From assembly GCF_900143645.1 (NCBI RefSeq), contig NZ_FRFD01000014.1, forward strand, positions 94,290 through 158,289: a stretch of 64,000 bases of DNA, given 5' to 3'. Positions within the stretch are counted from its first letter, which is position 1, and each line of letters opens with the position of its first letter. The position numbers and the translations under genes are program-made. Shown here in pieces: positions 42,106-51,281 of the stretch. This DNA comes from Anaerocolumna xylanovorans DSM 12503 (GTDB lineage: Bacteria; Bacillota; Clostridia; Lachnospirales; Lachnospiraceae). Under the pieces are notes generated by a model. It was not told the DNA's origin. It made no database searches and saw nothing but the letters and a program-made list of their open reading frames with translations.

Positions 42106-42734
42106 TATGCCACAGTAATTCTTTTTTCTTCTTTGCAATAATAATAAATGCTGTCAGATAAATAGTCCTCTTCTGCTACCTGAGTCATATTGACCTCTTT
42201 TACCATTCTGGCCAGCTCTTCTTTCTCAAAAAGACCCGTATCCTTTATTGCTATAATTTCATGGATACTGCTTGGCAGTATATAGAAGTTTCCATTCAGC
42301 TTTTCTGCTAAAAGTTTTATAGGCTCCTTGTATAACAGGCAGCTTGCTCCATTTATTCCTATGGTATTGGAGATGACATACATAGAATGTCCCTCCTGAA
42401 AAGCAGCTTCTGTTGTCAAAGCTCTTATTTCCTCTTCCATGCTGTTTATCTTAACAGGAAATATTCTGGGTGTATTCTCTACTGCCTGTTCCATAACTGT
42501 CTTTAAGTTAACTTTCCATCGCTTTAAATGCCTGTTGGTTATGGGAATAGAACTGATATACTCACTGCTGTTTTGAATCATGTAATAAAAGGTTACTGCA
42601 AGATCCAAAAAGGGCAGATAGGGTATTTGGGATAACGTTCTTTTATTTTTCTCATAGTTTATAATTCTGTAGAATATATTTTCTTTTATTTCCCCATAAT
42701 TCTTATCAATTATTTTATAAAACTTATCCTGCAT
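42105..42734 (-). CDS. DUF5688-like protein
   Basis: A 209-aa protein with RBS AAAGGAG 8 nt before ATG. Features: NYEKNKRTLSQIPYLPFLDLAV near residues 27-48, ITNRHLKRWKV, then a GASCLLYKEP segment and FYILPSSIHEIIAI. These match what I remember of DUF5688, a family abundant in Lachnospiraceae with no known role. Possibly a regulator of protein abundance or surface; no catalytic signature seen. Confidence 0.7.
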   Translation of the reverse strand: MQDKFYKIIDKNYGEIKENIFYRIINYEKNKRTLSQIPYLPFLDLAVTFYYMIQNSSEYISSIPITNRHLKRWKVNLKTVMEQAVENTPRIFPVKINSMEEEIRALTTEAAFQEGHSMYVISNTIGINGASCLLYKEPIKLLAEKLNGNFYILPSSIHEIIAIKDTGLFEKEELARMVKEVNMTQVAEEDYLSDSIYYYCKEEKRITVA

Positions 42735-42969
42735 ATGCGTCTCCTTTATTTTAGTATTTTCTTTTGGAACAGCTTTGGGGAATACACCAGATAGAATAGA
42801 AAATGAATACAGCTTAGATTAACCGGAATGATATTGACAAATACTTTTGAACAAAAAACAGAGCAGCCATTAAGTTCATGTATAAATTATCATACAGGTA
42901 TAATAACAGATTATACCAAATTTTTCAACAAAAACCCTTAAGAAAGATAAACAAAATCTCTTTTATATT

Positions 42970-43698
42970 TTATACATTTTGTCTAATTTTACCACTCACT
43001 GCAATGAACACCTGTGCCGGAAGGTAAAACATCCACATCGCAATTTCTGCAAAATCATATAACTTCCGAAAGACTGTATTTCCAACAGAAACAAATCCGC
43101 TCATATTATAGATTCCGACATTGATATCGCAAAAGAGGAACAAAATCATGCCCACCGCAAATACAAGGTTTTTTCTGTCCGGGCAGTATACTGCATTTTT
43201 TACGGCGGTAATGACATTATGCAAAATAGACAGGAAATAAAAAACAGCTATAGTCAATAACAGGTCAACCGGTACCTTAAGCTTATAGAGCATAAACAAT
43301 ACAAATGCCCACAATAGGACATTGGTAAGAAGACAGCCAAATATTCCTCTTTTTCCTCTGCTATTCTCCTTTCCCAAAAGCTGCAGACGTATCAAATAAA
43401 GTATCTGTACCACACAAAAGGTAAACATTCCAAAGGTAAAATCCTCTGTAAATAAAAGAAAGTAATCCGATATCCCCGTGAAAAGCAACGCACCGGCAAG
43501 AAGATAATTATCCGTTTTTCTATATTGGGTGGCACATGCCAAAACAAAAACATTGCACAAAAGGATGGATACAAACTTTAATACAGTTACCGTGCCTGAC
43601 TTTGGATACCCGCAGATATCCCCTGTCATAAATATCAAATAAAGAAGCAGTTCGGCTGCTATAAAGCTTGGAACTCCTCTTCTGCTTTTAATAGACAT
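42970..43698 (-). CDS. Multi-pass membrane protein, YhhN/TMEM86-like
   Basis: A 242-aa protein with about eight hydrophobic helices and short loops. FTGISDYFLLFTEDFTFGMF and FAVGMILFLFCDINVGIYNM recall the GD-containing motifs of the YhhN/lysoplasmalogenase family. Good RBS. The 235-bp region upstream of the DUF5688 gene, downstream of this one, is AT-rich with no feature. Confidence 0.55.
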   Translation of the reverse strand: MSIKSRRGVPSFIAAELLLYLIFMTGDICGYPKSGTVTVLKFVSILLCNVFVLACATQYRKTDNYLLAGALLFTGISDYFLLFTEDFTFGMFTFCVVQILYLIRLQLLGKENSRGKRGIFGCLLTNVLLWAFVLFMLYKLKVPVDLLLTIAVFYFLSILHNVITAVKNAVYCPDRKNLVFAVGMILFLFCDINVGIYNMSGFVSVGNTVFRKLYDFAEIAMWMFYLPAQVFIAVSGKIRQNV

Positions 43699-43870
43699 AA
43701 ACCCTGCCTCCTTCCTGCTGCCTTTAAATTATCAGAGTAATTATATTTCATAATCCAATATATGTCTATCATAAATGATACCACTTTCTGCTATACTTCT
43801 TAAGTGCTTTCATGTATAATATTTCCATTCAATGCTTTGCTGTTCATGAAAGGAGTTAAACAAAGATATT

Positions 43871-44593
43871 ATGATTGAGATTAAATATGTTACCAAGCGA
43901 TACGGCAGTACCCTTGCCAATAACGACATCAATCTGGCAGCCAGTGACGGTGAAATAACTGTTTTACTTGGCGCCAACGGAGCAGGCAAATCCACTTTGA
44001 TTAAATGCATTTGCGGACTGCTGCGCTTTGAGGGTTCTATCATGATTAATGGCTTTGATAATCACAGTATTGAAGCCAAAAGACTGTTAGGCTATGTCCC
44101 TGAACTTCCTGCCATGTATCCTATGTTAACGGTTGAGGAACATCTCCAGTTTATTGCCAGGGCTTACCGGTTAAAGAACTGGGAGGAATATGGCAAGGAC
44201 CTTATGACCCGCTTCGAATTGCTGGATAAGAAAGAGAAACTGGGACAGGAACTCTCAAAAGGTATGCAGCAAAAGGTCAGTATCTGCTGTGCTCTTTTGC
44301 CCCGCCCGAAGGCCGTTATCTTTGATGAACCCTTTGTGGGATTAGACCCCCATGCTATCAGAGAACTTAAGCAGATGATAACCGCTTTACGTGAAGCAGG
44401 GAATTCCATTATCATAAGTACTCACATGATCGAGAGCATGGAGGAGACCTGGGATACGACTTACATTATGAAGAACGGAAGTATTATGGAAAACAAAAAG
44501 CGAAAAGACCTTAAGGGCAGCAGCAGTCTGGAAGCTATCTATTTTGCCATTACAGAAGGCTCTGCGTATCCTGGCGGCAGCAGTTCAAAATAA
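43871..44593 (+). CDS. ABC transporter ATP-binding protein
   Basis: A 240-aa ATPase: Walker A GANGAGKST, signature LSKGMQQKV, Walker B AVIFDEPFVGLD and switch His in ISTHM. AAAGGAG precedes, 10 nt from ATG 43871. Followed 21 bp later by the membrane subunit gene. Sequence type matches the single ATPase/ABC-2-like exporters of clostridia, often for peptides, lipids or drugs. Confidence 0.92.
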   Translation: MIEIKYVTKRYGSTLANNDINLAASDGEITVLLGANGAGKSTLIKCICGLLRFEGSIMINGFDNHSIEAKRLLGYVPELPAMYPMLTVEEHLQFIARAYRLKNWEEYGKDLMTRFELLDKKEKLGQELSKGMQQKVSICCALLPRPKAVIFDEPFVGLDPHAIRELKQMITALREAGNSIIISTHMIESMEETWDTTYIMKNGSIMENKKRKDLKGSSSLEAIYFAITEGSAYPGGSSSK

Positions 44594-44614
44594 ACCGGAG
44601 GAGAAGTTAAAATC

Positions 44615-46165
44615 ATGAACAGTATTTTATATCTGACCTCAAGAATCATAAAAAATAAATTTATCCGTTTACTTCACAAGCCTGCCCATCTGGTGCTTTA
44701 CCTGTTTGCCTTCGGAGTTCTTGCCTATTCCTTGCTCATCTCTCTTGAAATGCCTGCCATTCAGGCCTCTTACGGTAAAATACAATGGCTTTGTATCTTT
44801 TTTGCCTTTTATCTCGTTATCTTTTATTTTAACGCCGTTTCAAAGGGTCTCTCCTCCGGCAGCAGTTTTTTTGATATGAGTGATGTCAACCTGCTGTTTT
44901 GCGCTCCCGTAAACCCCAAACACATACTGGTTTACGGAATCTGTTCACAGGCAGGCAAAAGCTTATTGGGAGGCATCTTCCTGTTATTACAGGCAAATAC
45001 TTTTATTTCCATGGGACTTACGACTCTGGATTTGTTTCTTTTCTTTGGAGGATATGTGCTGGCACTTCTCCTGTTCGAATTCATGTCTCTGTCCATTTAT
45101 ATTATCTCCAATCAAAAGGGAAACCGTAAGAATATTATTAAAGCAATCGCCTTTGCACCCTTTCTTCTGCTGGGGCTGTTTTTTCTGTATAACTTTCAGG
45201 GAAGCGGTAATTTTAATATTGCTCTGCTTTCTTGTGTTGAGAAGGGAGCACTGAAACTGATTCCTGTGGCAGGCTGGATAACGGAAGGTCTTAGGAACTA
45301 CCTGTCAGGAAATATGCAGGGAATGGGATATAACCTGATTTTGACCCTGCTTATGGGTATATTCTTTTTGGCTGTGATTATCCTGTACCACTCGGATTAC
45401 TATGAGGATGTTTTAGTTGCCACAGAAACTGCCTTTGAAAAGAAAAGAGCAATCAGTGAGGGAAATATCAATGCTATGGCCAATACCTCTAAGAAAATAA
45501 GAAAAGGAAAAAGGGAACTAAAAGGAATGGGCCCAAAGGCTTTGTTCTACAAGCATCTTTTGGAATCCTCCCGAGGAAACCGATTCTTCTTATTTGACGG
45601 CAGTTCCTTTCTTATGATAGCCGGTGCCAATATCGCGGCTTATTTGGGTAAGAGCAGTGTAGGTCCCATTCTGGTACTTTCTATATCCATGTACTTACAG
45701 AGCTTCTTTATCGGCACAGGAAGAGGATTAAAGGAGCTTTATACTCATTATATTTATTTGATACCGGAGTCTTCTTTTAAGAAAATTATCTGGAGCAACG
45801 CCGAAGTGATTGTAAAGCATACTCTGGAAAGCATATTCATGTTTTTCCTGCCTCTGCTTTTTACAAATTGGAATCCAATGACTGCCATACTCTGTGCCTT
45901 GGTCCGCAGCCTGTTTTCAGTCTTCCTTGTTTCAGCCAATTTACTGTCACAGCGTATATTTAAGGATGTGATCAGTCAGGGCCTGTTAGTTATAATTTAT
46001 TTACTCTTTATTATTTTTGCCATGGCTCCCGGTATTATTGCCGCCTTTTACTATGGTCTGTTTGCTTTAAGCCTGTGGGAAGCCCTCCTGTCTCTTTTGT
46101 TTTTCTATCTTAGCAGAGGAGTTCTTCATAACAGCGACATACCAACCCTTCAAAAAAAGAATTGA
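44615..46165 (+). CDS. ABC exporter permease, large
   Basis: A 516-aa integral membrane protein with around ten hydrophobic segments. The N-terminal NAVSKGLSSGSSFFDMSDVNLLFCAPVNPKHILVYG fits the putative ABC exporter family (PF16962). A basic cytoplasmic stretch near 290-310 (TSKKIRKGKRELKGMGPKAL). It forms a transporter with the upstream ATPase. Substrate unknown. Ends at a strong terminator. Confidence 0.8.
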   Translation: MNSILYLTSRIIKNKFIRLLHKPAHLVLYLFAFGVLAYSLLISLEMPAIQASYGKIQWLCIFFAFYLVIFYFNAVSKGLSSGSSFFDMSDVNLLFCAPVNPKHILVYGICSQAGKSLLGGIFLLLQANTFISMGLTTLDLFLFFGGYVLALLLFEFMSLSIYIISNQKGNRKNIIKAIAFAPFLLLGLFFLYNFQGSGNFNIALLSCVEKGALKLIPVAGWITEGLRNYLSGNMQGMGYNLILTLLMGIFFLAVIILYHSDYYEDVLVATETAFEKKRAISEGNINAMANTSKKIRKGKRELKGMGPKALFYKHLLESSRGNRFFLFDGSSFLMIAGANIAAYLGKSSVGPILVLSISMYLQSFFIGTGRGLKELYTHYIYLIPESSFKKIIWSNAEVIVKHTLESIFMFFLPLLFTNWNPMTAILCALVRSLFSVFLVSANLLSQRIFKDVISQGLLVIIYLLFIIFAMAPGIIAAFYYGLFALSLWEALLSLLFFYLSRGVLHNSDIPTLQKKN

Positions 46166-46208
46166 ACTAAGCCAAAAGACGGTTGCATTTTATATCAGGC
46201 CTCACAAA

Positions 46209-46255
46209 AGAAGCTCTATAGCTTTCAGTGTATTACTGAAAGCTATAGAGCTTCT
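46209..46255. terminator. Bidirectional terminator after ABC operon
   Basis: A perfect 20-bp stem (AGAAGCTCTATAGCTTTCAG and complement) with loop TGTATTA, between convergent genes. Confidence 0.85.
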
Positions 46256-46324
46256 TCTATCATTTGAATTATGTTTGCAACAGCCACATCTCCATGTTAA
46301 TAAAAATGCAGCAATATGTTTACC

Positions 46325-47905
46325 TTACCGATTACTTAACAAAAATGCTTCTGCCTGGTCTGCCGGCAGCGCTTCACTGTATAAATAACCCTGTGCCTTA
46401 TTGCATCTCACGCTCTTTAAAAACTGCTCCTGTTCACAGCTTTCTATTCCTTCCGCTGTTACTGTCAGGTTCATGCTCTGTACCAGGGCTATGGTTGATT
46501 CTATAATACTCTTATTGAAATCATCCGTAAACAAAGTATCTAAAAAGCTCTTATCCATCTTAATATTACTGATGGGATATATTTTCAAATAATTCATAGA
46601 AGAATAACCTGTTCCAAAATCATCCAGGGCAAAGGATATGCCAAGCTCATTCAGGGCTTCTATAACATATCTGGCATGCTCACTCTCCTGCAAGGCTACA
46701 GATTCTGTTATCTCTAACTCTATGCTTGCCGCATTAACCCCTATCTGTTCTATGAGATCTTTTACCTTATGATAGAAGTCATTGTCCTTTAGCTGCCTTA
46801 CCGATATATTTATACTTATAGTAAGATCCTTATAGCCCTTATCCTGCCATTCCTTTAGCTTCTTTAATGCTTCTTCTATAACGATCATACCAATTGGTAC
46901 AATTAGACCGGTTTCTTCTGAGAGCTTTATAAATTCAGCCGGCTTTAAAATTCCTCTTTCGGAATGCTCCCATCTTACCCGAGCTTCAAAGCCCGTAATC
47001 TTATCCGTCTTTAAATCAATCTGCGGCTGGTAATAGACCACGAATTCCTTTTTCTCAATCGCACGCCTAAGTTCTGCCTGGTTCTGTATCTTTTCCATTA
47101 TCCGGTCATTCATGGCAGGCTTAAAATATGCAAAGGTATTTTTGCCGGTTATTTTAGCAGAGTACATCGCAGTATCCGCACTTTTTAAAAGTACCTGTGC
47201 TGTCTTGCCGTCCTTTGGTGCCATCGCAATACCAATGCTTACGGTAACAAAATATTCTTTAAGGGATAACACAAAAGGATACTCGAATACCTTAAGAATC
47301 TTTTTAATCTTATCTTCATATTCACCGATATCGGTAAAGTTCTGTGTCAGAATGACAAATTCATCGCTTCCCAGCCTTGACAGAAAATCATTTTCATCAA
47401 TGGACTGTTTCAACCGGTGGGTAATATCAATCAGCAGTTCATCTCCATAAGAGTGTCCCAGACTGTCAGTAATCTGCTTGAAATCATCCACATCAATATA
47501 CATAAGAGCTACCACTTCTTCATTCCGAAGGGTTAACATGATATTATCCAAAAGCTCCGTTAATGCATAATGGTTCGGAAGCTGCGTCAAAAGATCCGTA
47601 TATGCTGTTTTTTTGAGCTTCTCATTACTTTTCTTAAGCTCTTCATTCTTTGCCTGATATTGGTTTCTGGTATTTACGGCTTCTTCATAAGAGGCCTCCA
47701 GAATATGATATTCCTCTGCCAATTCCTCTTTCTGTCCTACCAAAGCTTTATAAGCCCTACTCTTTTTATAATGGAGGATTGCAAATACGATTAGGAGAAG
47801 TATCCCTATGCCAGCCACTATAAAGAATATATTACCAGTAAGATATGGAATAATATATTTCTTATCCTCCCCCTGTGACTCAAGATTAATCATAGCATTT
47901 AACAT
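46325..47905 (-). CDS. Membrane-bound GGDEF-EAL protein (c-di-GMP turnover)
   Basis: A 526-aa protein: one N-terminal membrane helix (about 20-45), a coiled coil (60-100), a diguanylate cyclase domain (about 100-260) with active-site LGSDEF (GGDEF variant GSDEF) and an EAL domain (about 275-520) with EAR instead of EAL, plus NISVRQL, ExTES, DDFGTGYSS and KMDKSF. Most phosphodiesterase residues are kept, so both activities are plausible. EAR changes only the third position. It probably modulates motility or surface properties. Confidence 0.88.
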   Translation of the reverse strand: MLNAMINLESQGEDKKYIIPYLTGNIFFIVAGIGILLLIVFAILHYKKSRAYKALVGQKEELAEEYHILEASYEEAVNTRNQYQAKNEELKKSNEKLKKTAYTDLLTQLPNHYALTELLDNIMLTLRNEEVVALMYIDVDDFKQITDSLGHSYGDELLIDITHRLKQSIDENDFLSRLGSDEFVILTQNFTDIGEYEDKIKKILKVFEYPFVLSLKEYFVTVSIGIAMAPKDGKTAQVLLKSADTAMYSAKITGKNTFAYFKPAMNDRIMEKIQNQAELRRAIEKKEFVVYYQPQIDLKTDKITGFEARVRWEHSERGILKPAEFIKLSEETGLIVPIGMIVIEEALKKLKEWQDKGYKDLTISINISVRQLKDNDFYHKVKDLIEQIGVNAASIELEITESVALQESEHARYVIEALNELGISFALDDFGTGYSSMNYLKIYPISNIKMDKSFLDTLFTDDFNKSIIESTIALVQSMNLTVTAEGIESCEQEQFLKSVRCNKAQGYLYSEALPADQAEAFLLSNR

Positions 47906-48026
47906 TATCGTACCCCAATTTTCCTGGACTCTCCTTTTATACAGAGCCTGTTTTACAACATATTATACCAATAAACCGTTGATATAGCAATCATTTTTTG
48001 CACTTTGCACAGTCGCACCTGATTTA

Positions 48027-49424
48027 TCAGGTACTCTCCTGCCTGTCCGTCAGATACTTATCAATGGCAGCAGCAGCCTTTTTTCCTGCACCCATAGCCA
48101 GAATTACCGTAGCCGCACCAATTACCGCATCCCCCCCGGCAAAGACTCCTTCTTTTGTAGTCCTTCCTGTTTCCTCATCAGCAATGATACAATTGTATTT
48201 ATTGATATCAAGCCCTTCCGTAGTAGAAGATATCAGGGGATTAGGGCTGGTTCCAAGTGACATGATTACCGTGTCCACCGGAAGCTCAAACTCTGAATCT
48301 TTTTTAGGCACCGGCCTTCTTCTTCCCGAAGCATCAGGCTCTAAAAGTTCCATCTCTTCGCATCTTATTCCGTTCACCCATCCGTTTTCATCCACAAGGA
48401 TTTCTGTGGGATTTGTCAGGAATCTGAATATGATTCCTTCCTCCTTGGCATGATGGACCTCTTCTACCCTGGCAGGAAGCTCCTCTTCACTTCTTCTGTA
48501 AACGACATAAACCTTTGCCCCAAGCCTTAGAGCTGTTCTTGCAGCATCCATTGCCACGTTACCGCCGCCTACCACTGCTACCGTATGCCCTGCCGCAATG
48601 GGGGTATCATAACTGGAATCAAATGCCTTCATCAGGTTATTTCTAGTAAGATATTCATTGGCAGAAAATACACCGTTTGCATTCTCCCCCGGAATTCCCA
48701 TAAACTTTGGAAGTCCTGCTCCTGAACCGATAAAAACAGCCTCAAAGCCCTCCTCTTCCATAAGCTCATCGATTGTAACGGATTTTCCGATTACCACATT
48801 GGTTTCTATTTTGACACCAAGAGCTTTTACATTCTCAATCTCACTCTTAACAACACTTTCCTTGGGAAGACGGAACTCCGGTATGCCATATACCAATACT
48901 CCGCCGGGTTCATGAAGCGCCTCGAATATTGTCACATCATACCCCATCTTTGCAAGGTCACCCGCGCAGGTTAAGCCGGCAGGACCGGAACCGATGACAG
49001 CTGCCTTTTTGCCGTTTCTTTCTGCGGTGTTATCCGGCTTAATGCCATTTTCTCTTGCCCAGTCGGCAGCATAACGCTCTAATTTACCGATAGATACAGG
49101 CTCTCCTTTTATCCCCCTGATACACCTTTCTTCACATTGGCTTTCCTGGGGACATACTCTTCCGCAAACCGCAGGAAGGGCTGAGTACTTGCTTAGAACC
49201 TTATAGGCGCCTTCCGGATTGCCTTTCTCAATTTCCCGTATAAAACCCGGAATATCAATATTAACAGGACATCCCCCGATACATCTGGCATTCATGCACT
49301 TTAAGCACCTCTGTGCTTCCAGCTTTGCTTCTTCCTCATTATATCCCAAACATACTTCTTCAAAGTTATGTGCTCTTACTTTCGGGTCCTGTTCTCTGAC
49401 AGGTACTTTTTTTAATACATCCAT
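48027..49424 (-). CDS. nfnB: NADPH/FAD subunit of electron-bifurcating NfnAB (NfnB; GltA-like)
   Basis: A 465-aa flavoprotein of the glutamate synthase small-chain type. N-terminal cysteines (CLKCMNARCIGGCP; CGRVCPQESQCEERC) bind two [4Fe-4S] clusters; FAD site VIGSGPAGLTCAGDLAKMGY; NADPH site AVVGGGNVAMDAARTALRL. It follows nfnA by 11 bp, the classic pair of the NADH-dependent reduced ferredoxin:NADP oxidoreductase. A stand-alone glutamate synthase role is less likely because no large subunit is next to it. Confidence 0.85.
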   Translation of the reverse strand: MDVLKKVPVREQDPKVRAHNFEEVCLGYNEEEAKLEAQRCLKCMNARCIGGCPVNIDIPGFIREIEKGNPEGAYKVLSKYSALPAVCGRVCPQESQCEERCIRGIKGEPVSIGKLERYAADWARENGIKPDNTAERNGKKAAVIGSGPAGLTCAGDLAKMGYDVTIFEALHEPGGVLVYGIPEFRLPKESVVKSEIENVKALGVKIETNVVIGKSVTIDELMEEEGFEAVFIGSGAGLPKFMGIPGENANGVFSANEYLTRNNLMKAFDSSYDTPIAAGHTVAVVGGGNVAMDAARTALRLGAKVYVVYRRSEEELPARVEEVHHAKEEGIIFRFLTNPTEILVDENGWVNGIRCEEMELLEPDASGRRRPVPKKDSEFELPVDTVIMSLGTSPNPLISSTTEGLDINKYNCIIADEETGRTTKEGVFAGGDAVIGAATVILAMGAGKKAAAAIDKYLTDRQEST

Positions 49425-49435
49425 TTCTTTAGCTC

Positions 49436-50332
49436 CTATCTATCCGTGGGGTCACTGCAGCCGCAGCCGCCTCCTTTATGGGTTTCTCCTTCTTTTTCCT
49501 TTAAAACGGCTCTTCCTTCGACAGTTTTGTACATCTGCTGCCTTTTCATGGACTCATCAAAATCCACCAGATGCCCGTCAAATTCCGGTCCGTCCACGCA
49601 GGCAAACTTCACCTTCCCGCCCACTGTCAGCCTGCACGCTCCGCACATTCCGGTTCCGTCCACCATAATGGGATTCATGCTTACAATGGTAGGAATCTTA
49701 AGTTCCTTTGTAAGGAGACAGACAAACTTCATCATAATGACGGGTCCGATGGCTATCACGCAGTCATAATGCTTTCCCTGGGTTTTTACAAGGTCTTTGA
49801 TGCAGTCATTCACATTTCCCTTAAAGCCGTAGGAACCGTCATCCGTTGCCACATAGACATTCTTTGCAACCTTTTTCATTTCCTCTTCCAGAATAATCAG
49901 GTCTTTGTTTCTTGCTCCAATAATGCAGTCCACCTCATGTCCCTGTTCCTTCATCCATTTCACCTGTGGGTACACCGGTGCGGTACCGACACCGCCTGCC
50001 ACAAATAATATCTTTTTTTCATGAAGCTCCGTGGAGGGCTCATCAATTAATTCCGATCTGTTTCCTAAGGGGCCGGCAAAATCCATAAATTCCTCCCCCT
50101 CTTCATAGCCAGCCATGCGTTTTGTTGACGAACCGAGTGCCTGAAATACGATTGTTACACTTCCTTTTTCCCTGTCATAATCACAAATGGTAAGTGGAAT
50201 ACGTTCTCCCTTTTCATCCATCTTAACTATGACAAATTGCCCCGGATAGCAGGATTTCGCTACTCTTTTTGCCTCAATATCCATCAGATAAATATTAGGC
50301 GCCAGGATTTCTTTTTTTAATATTTTATACAT
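49436..50332 (-). CDS. nfnA: Ferredoxin:NAD oxidoreductase subunit NfnA
   Basis: A 298-aa protein of the dihydroorotate dehydrogenase electron-transfer / ferredoxin-NADP reductase family. FAD-binding strand with R-x-P-L-T, NAD-binding AGGVGTAPVYP, and a C-terminal [2Fe-2S] site (GMCGACRLTVGGKVKFACVD). The extreme C-terminus is rich in Gly/Cys (GGGCGCSD). Expressed first in an operon with nfnB. The complex links NADH, NADPH and ferredoxin in anaerobic metabolism. Confidence 0.85.
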   Translation of the reverse strand: MYKILKKEILAPNIYLMDIEAKRVAKSCYPGQFVIVKMDEKGERIPLTICDYDREKGSVTIVFQALGSSTKRMAGYEEGEEFMDFAGPLGNRSELIDEPSTELHEKKILFVAGGVGTAPVYPQVKWMKEQGHEVDCIIGARNKDLIILEEEMKKVAKNVYVATDDGSYGFKGNVNDCIKDLVKTQGKHYDCVIAIGPVIMMKFVCLLTKELKIPTIVSMNPIMVDGTGMCGACRLTVGGKVKFACVDGPEFDGHLVDFDESMKRQQMYKTVEGRAVLKEKEGETHKGGGCGCSDPTDR

Positions 50333-50561
50333 GACTTTTCCTCCTGCCTCTATCTCTCACCTGTTACTTTTTTGCATAATTATAAACTTTATACATTATC
50401 GCTTTTAATGTTTTACATTATAAAATATCCGGCATAAAAAATCTACCCTTTTCCTTCACAGAAAACTATAATTATTCAGTTTTCTATTTATAAATACTGG
50501 ATGTTTTACACAAAATAAGATATAATGACCTTTAAGAATACAACAGATTCGGAGGGATACT

Positions 50562-51257
50562 ATGTATACTATACTGGTTTGTGATGATGACAAAGAAATT
50601 GTAGATGCAATTCAAATATACTTAAGTGCAGAAGGCTATAGCATTATTAAGGCTTATAACGGCAAGGAAGCTCTGGACGTTATCGAGTCCACAGAGATTC
50701 ACCTTGCTCTTTTAGATATTATGATGCCGGAAATGGACGGTATCCGTGTAACCATGAAATTAAGGGAAAACAACAGCACACTCCCCATTATCCTGCTGAC
50801 TGCCAAGTCCGAGGACAGTGACAAAGTACTTGGGTTAAATGTCGGTGCCGATGATTATATTACCAAGCCCTTTAACCCTCTGGAGCTCATCGCAAGGGTA
50901 AAGTCTGCTTTAAGAAGATATACAAAGCTTGGCAGCATTGTATCCGAGGAACAAAATATCTATTCTTCCGGCGGACTTGTTGTAAATGATGACAGAAAAG
51001 AAGTTTATGTGGATGGAGAGCTGATCAAACTTACTCCCATTGAATATAATCTGTTAAAATTACTGGTCAAAAACAAGGGAAGGGTATATTCCATCAATGA
51101 AATCTATGAATTGATTTGGAATGAACCCTCTTATGGCGCAGATAATATTGTAGCAGTGCATATCAGACACATTCGTGAAAAGATTGAAATCAACCCAAAG
51201 GAACCGAAATATTTAAAGGTGGCCTGGGGTATTGGATACAAGGTTGAAAAATATTAG
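50562..51257 (+). CDS. OmpR/PhoB-type response regulator
   Basis: A 231-aa protein: receiver domain with D8, D9, phosphoacceptor D52 (LLDIMMPEMDG), T/K switch residues (LLTAK; TKPF) and a C-terminal winged-helix domain (about 135-230, KEVYVDGELIKLTPIEYNLL). GGAGGG RBS 7 nt before ATG; TATAAT at 50521-50526 is a probable -10. Followed 24 bp later by its histidine kinase. Confidence 0.92.
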   Translation: MYTILVCDDDKEIVDAIQIYLSAEGYSIIKAYNGKEALDVIESTEIHLALLDIMMPEMDGIRVTMKLRENNSTLPIILLTAKSEDSDKVLGLNVGADDYITKPFNPLELIARVKSALRRYTKLGSIVSEEQNIYSSGGLVVNDDRKEVYVDGELIKLTPIEYNLLKLLVKNKGRVYSINEIYELIWNEPSYGADNIVAVHIRHIREKIEINPKEPKYLKVAWGIGYKVEKY

Positions 51258-51281
51258 TCATTTGGGAAAGGCAGTGTTTTT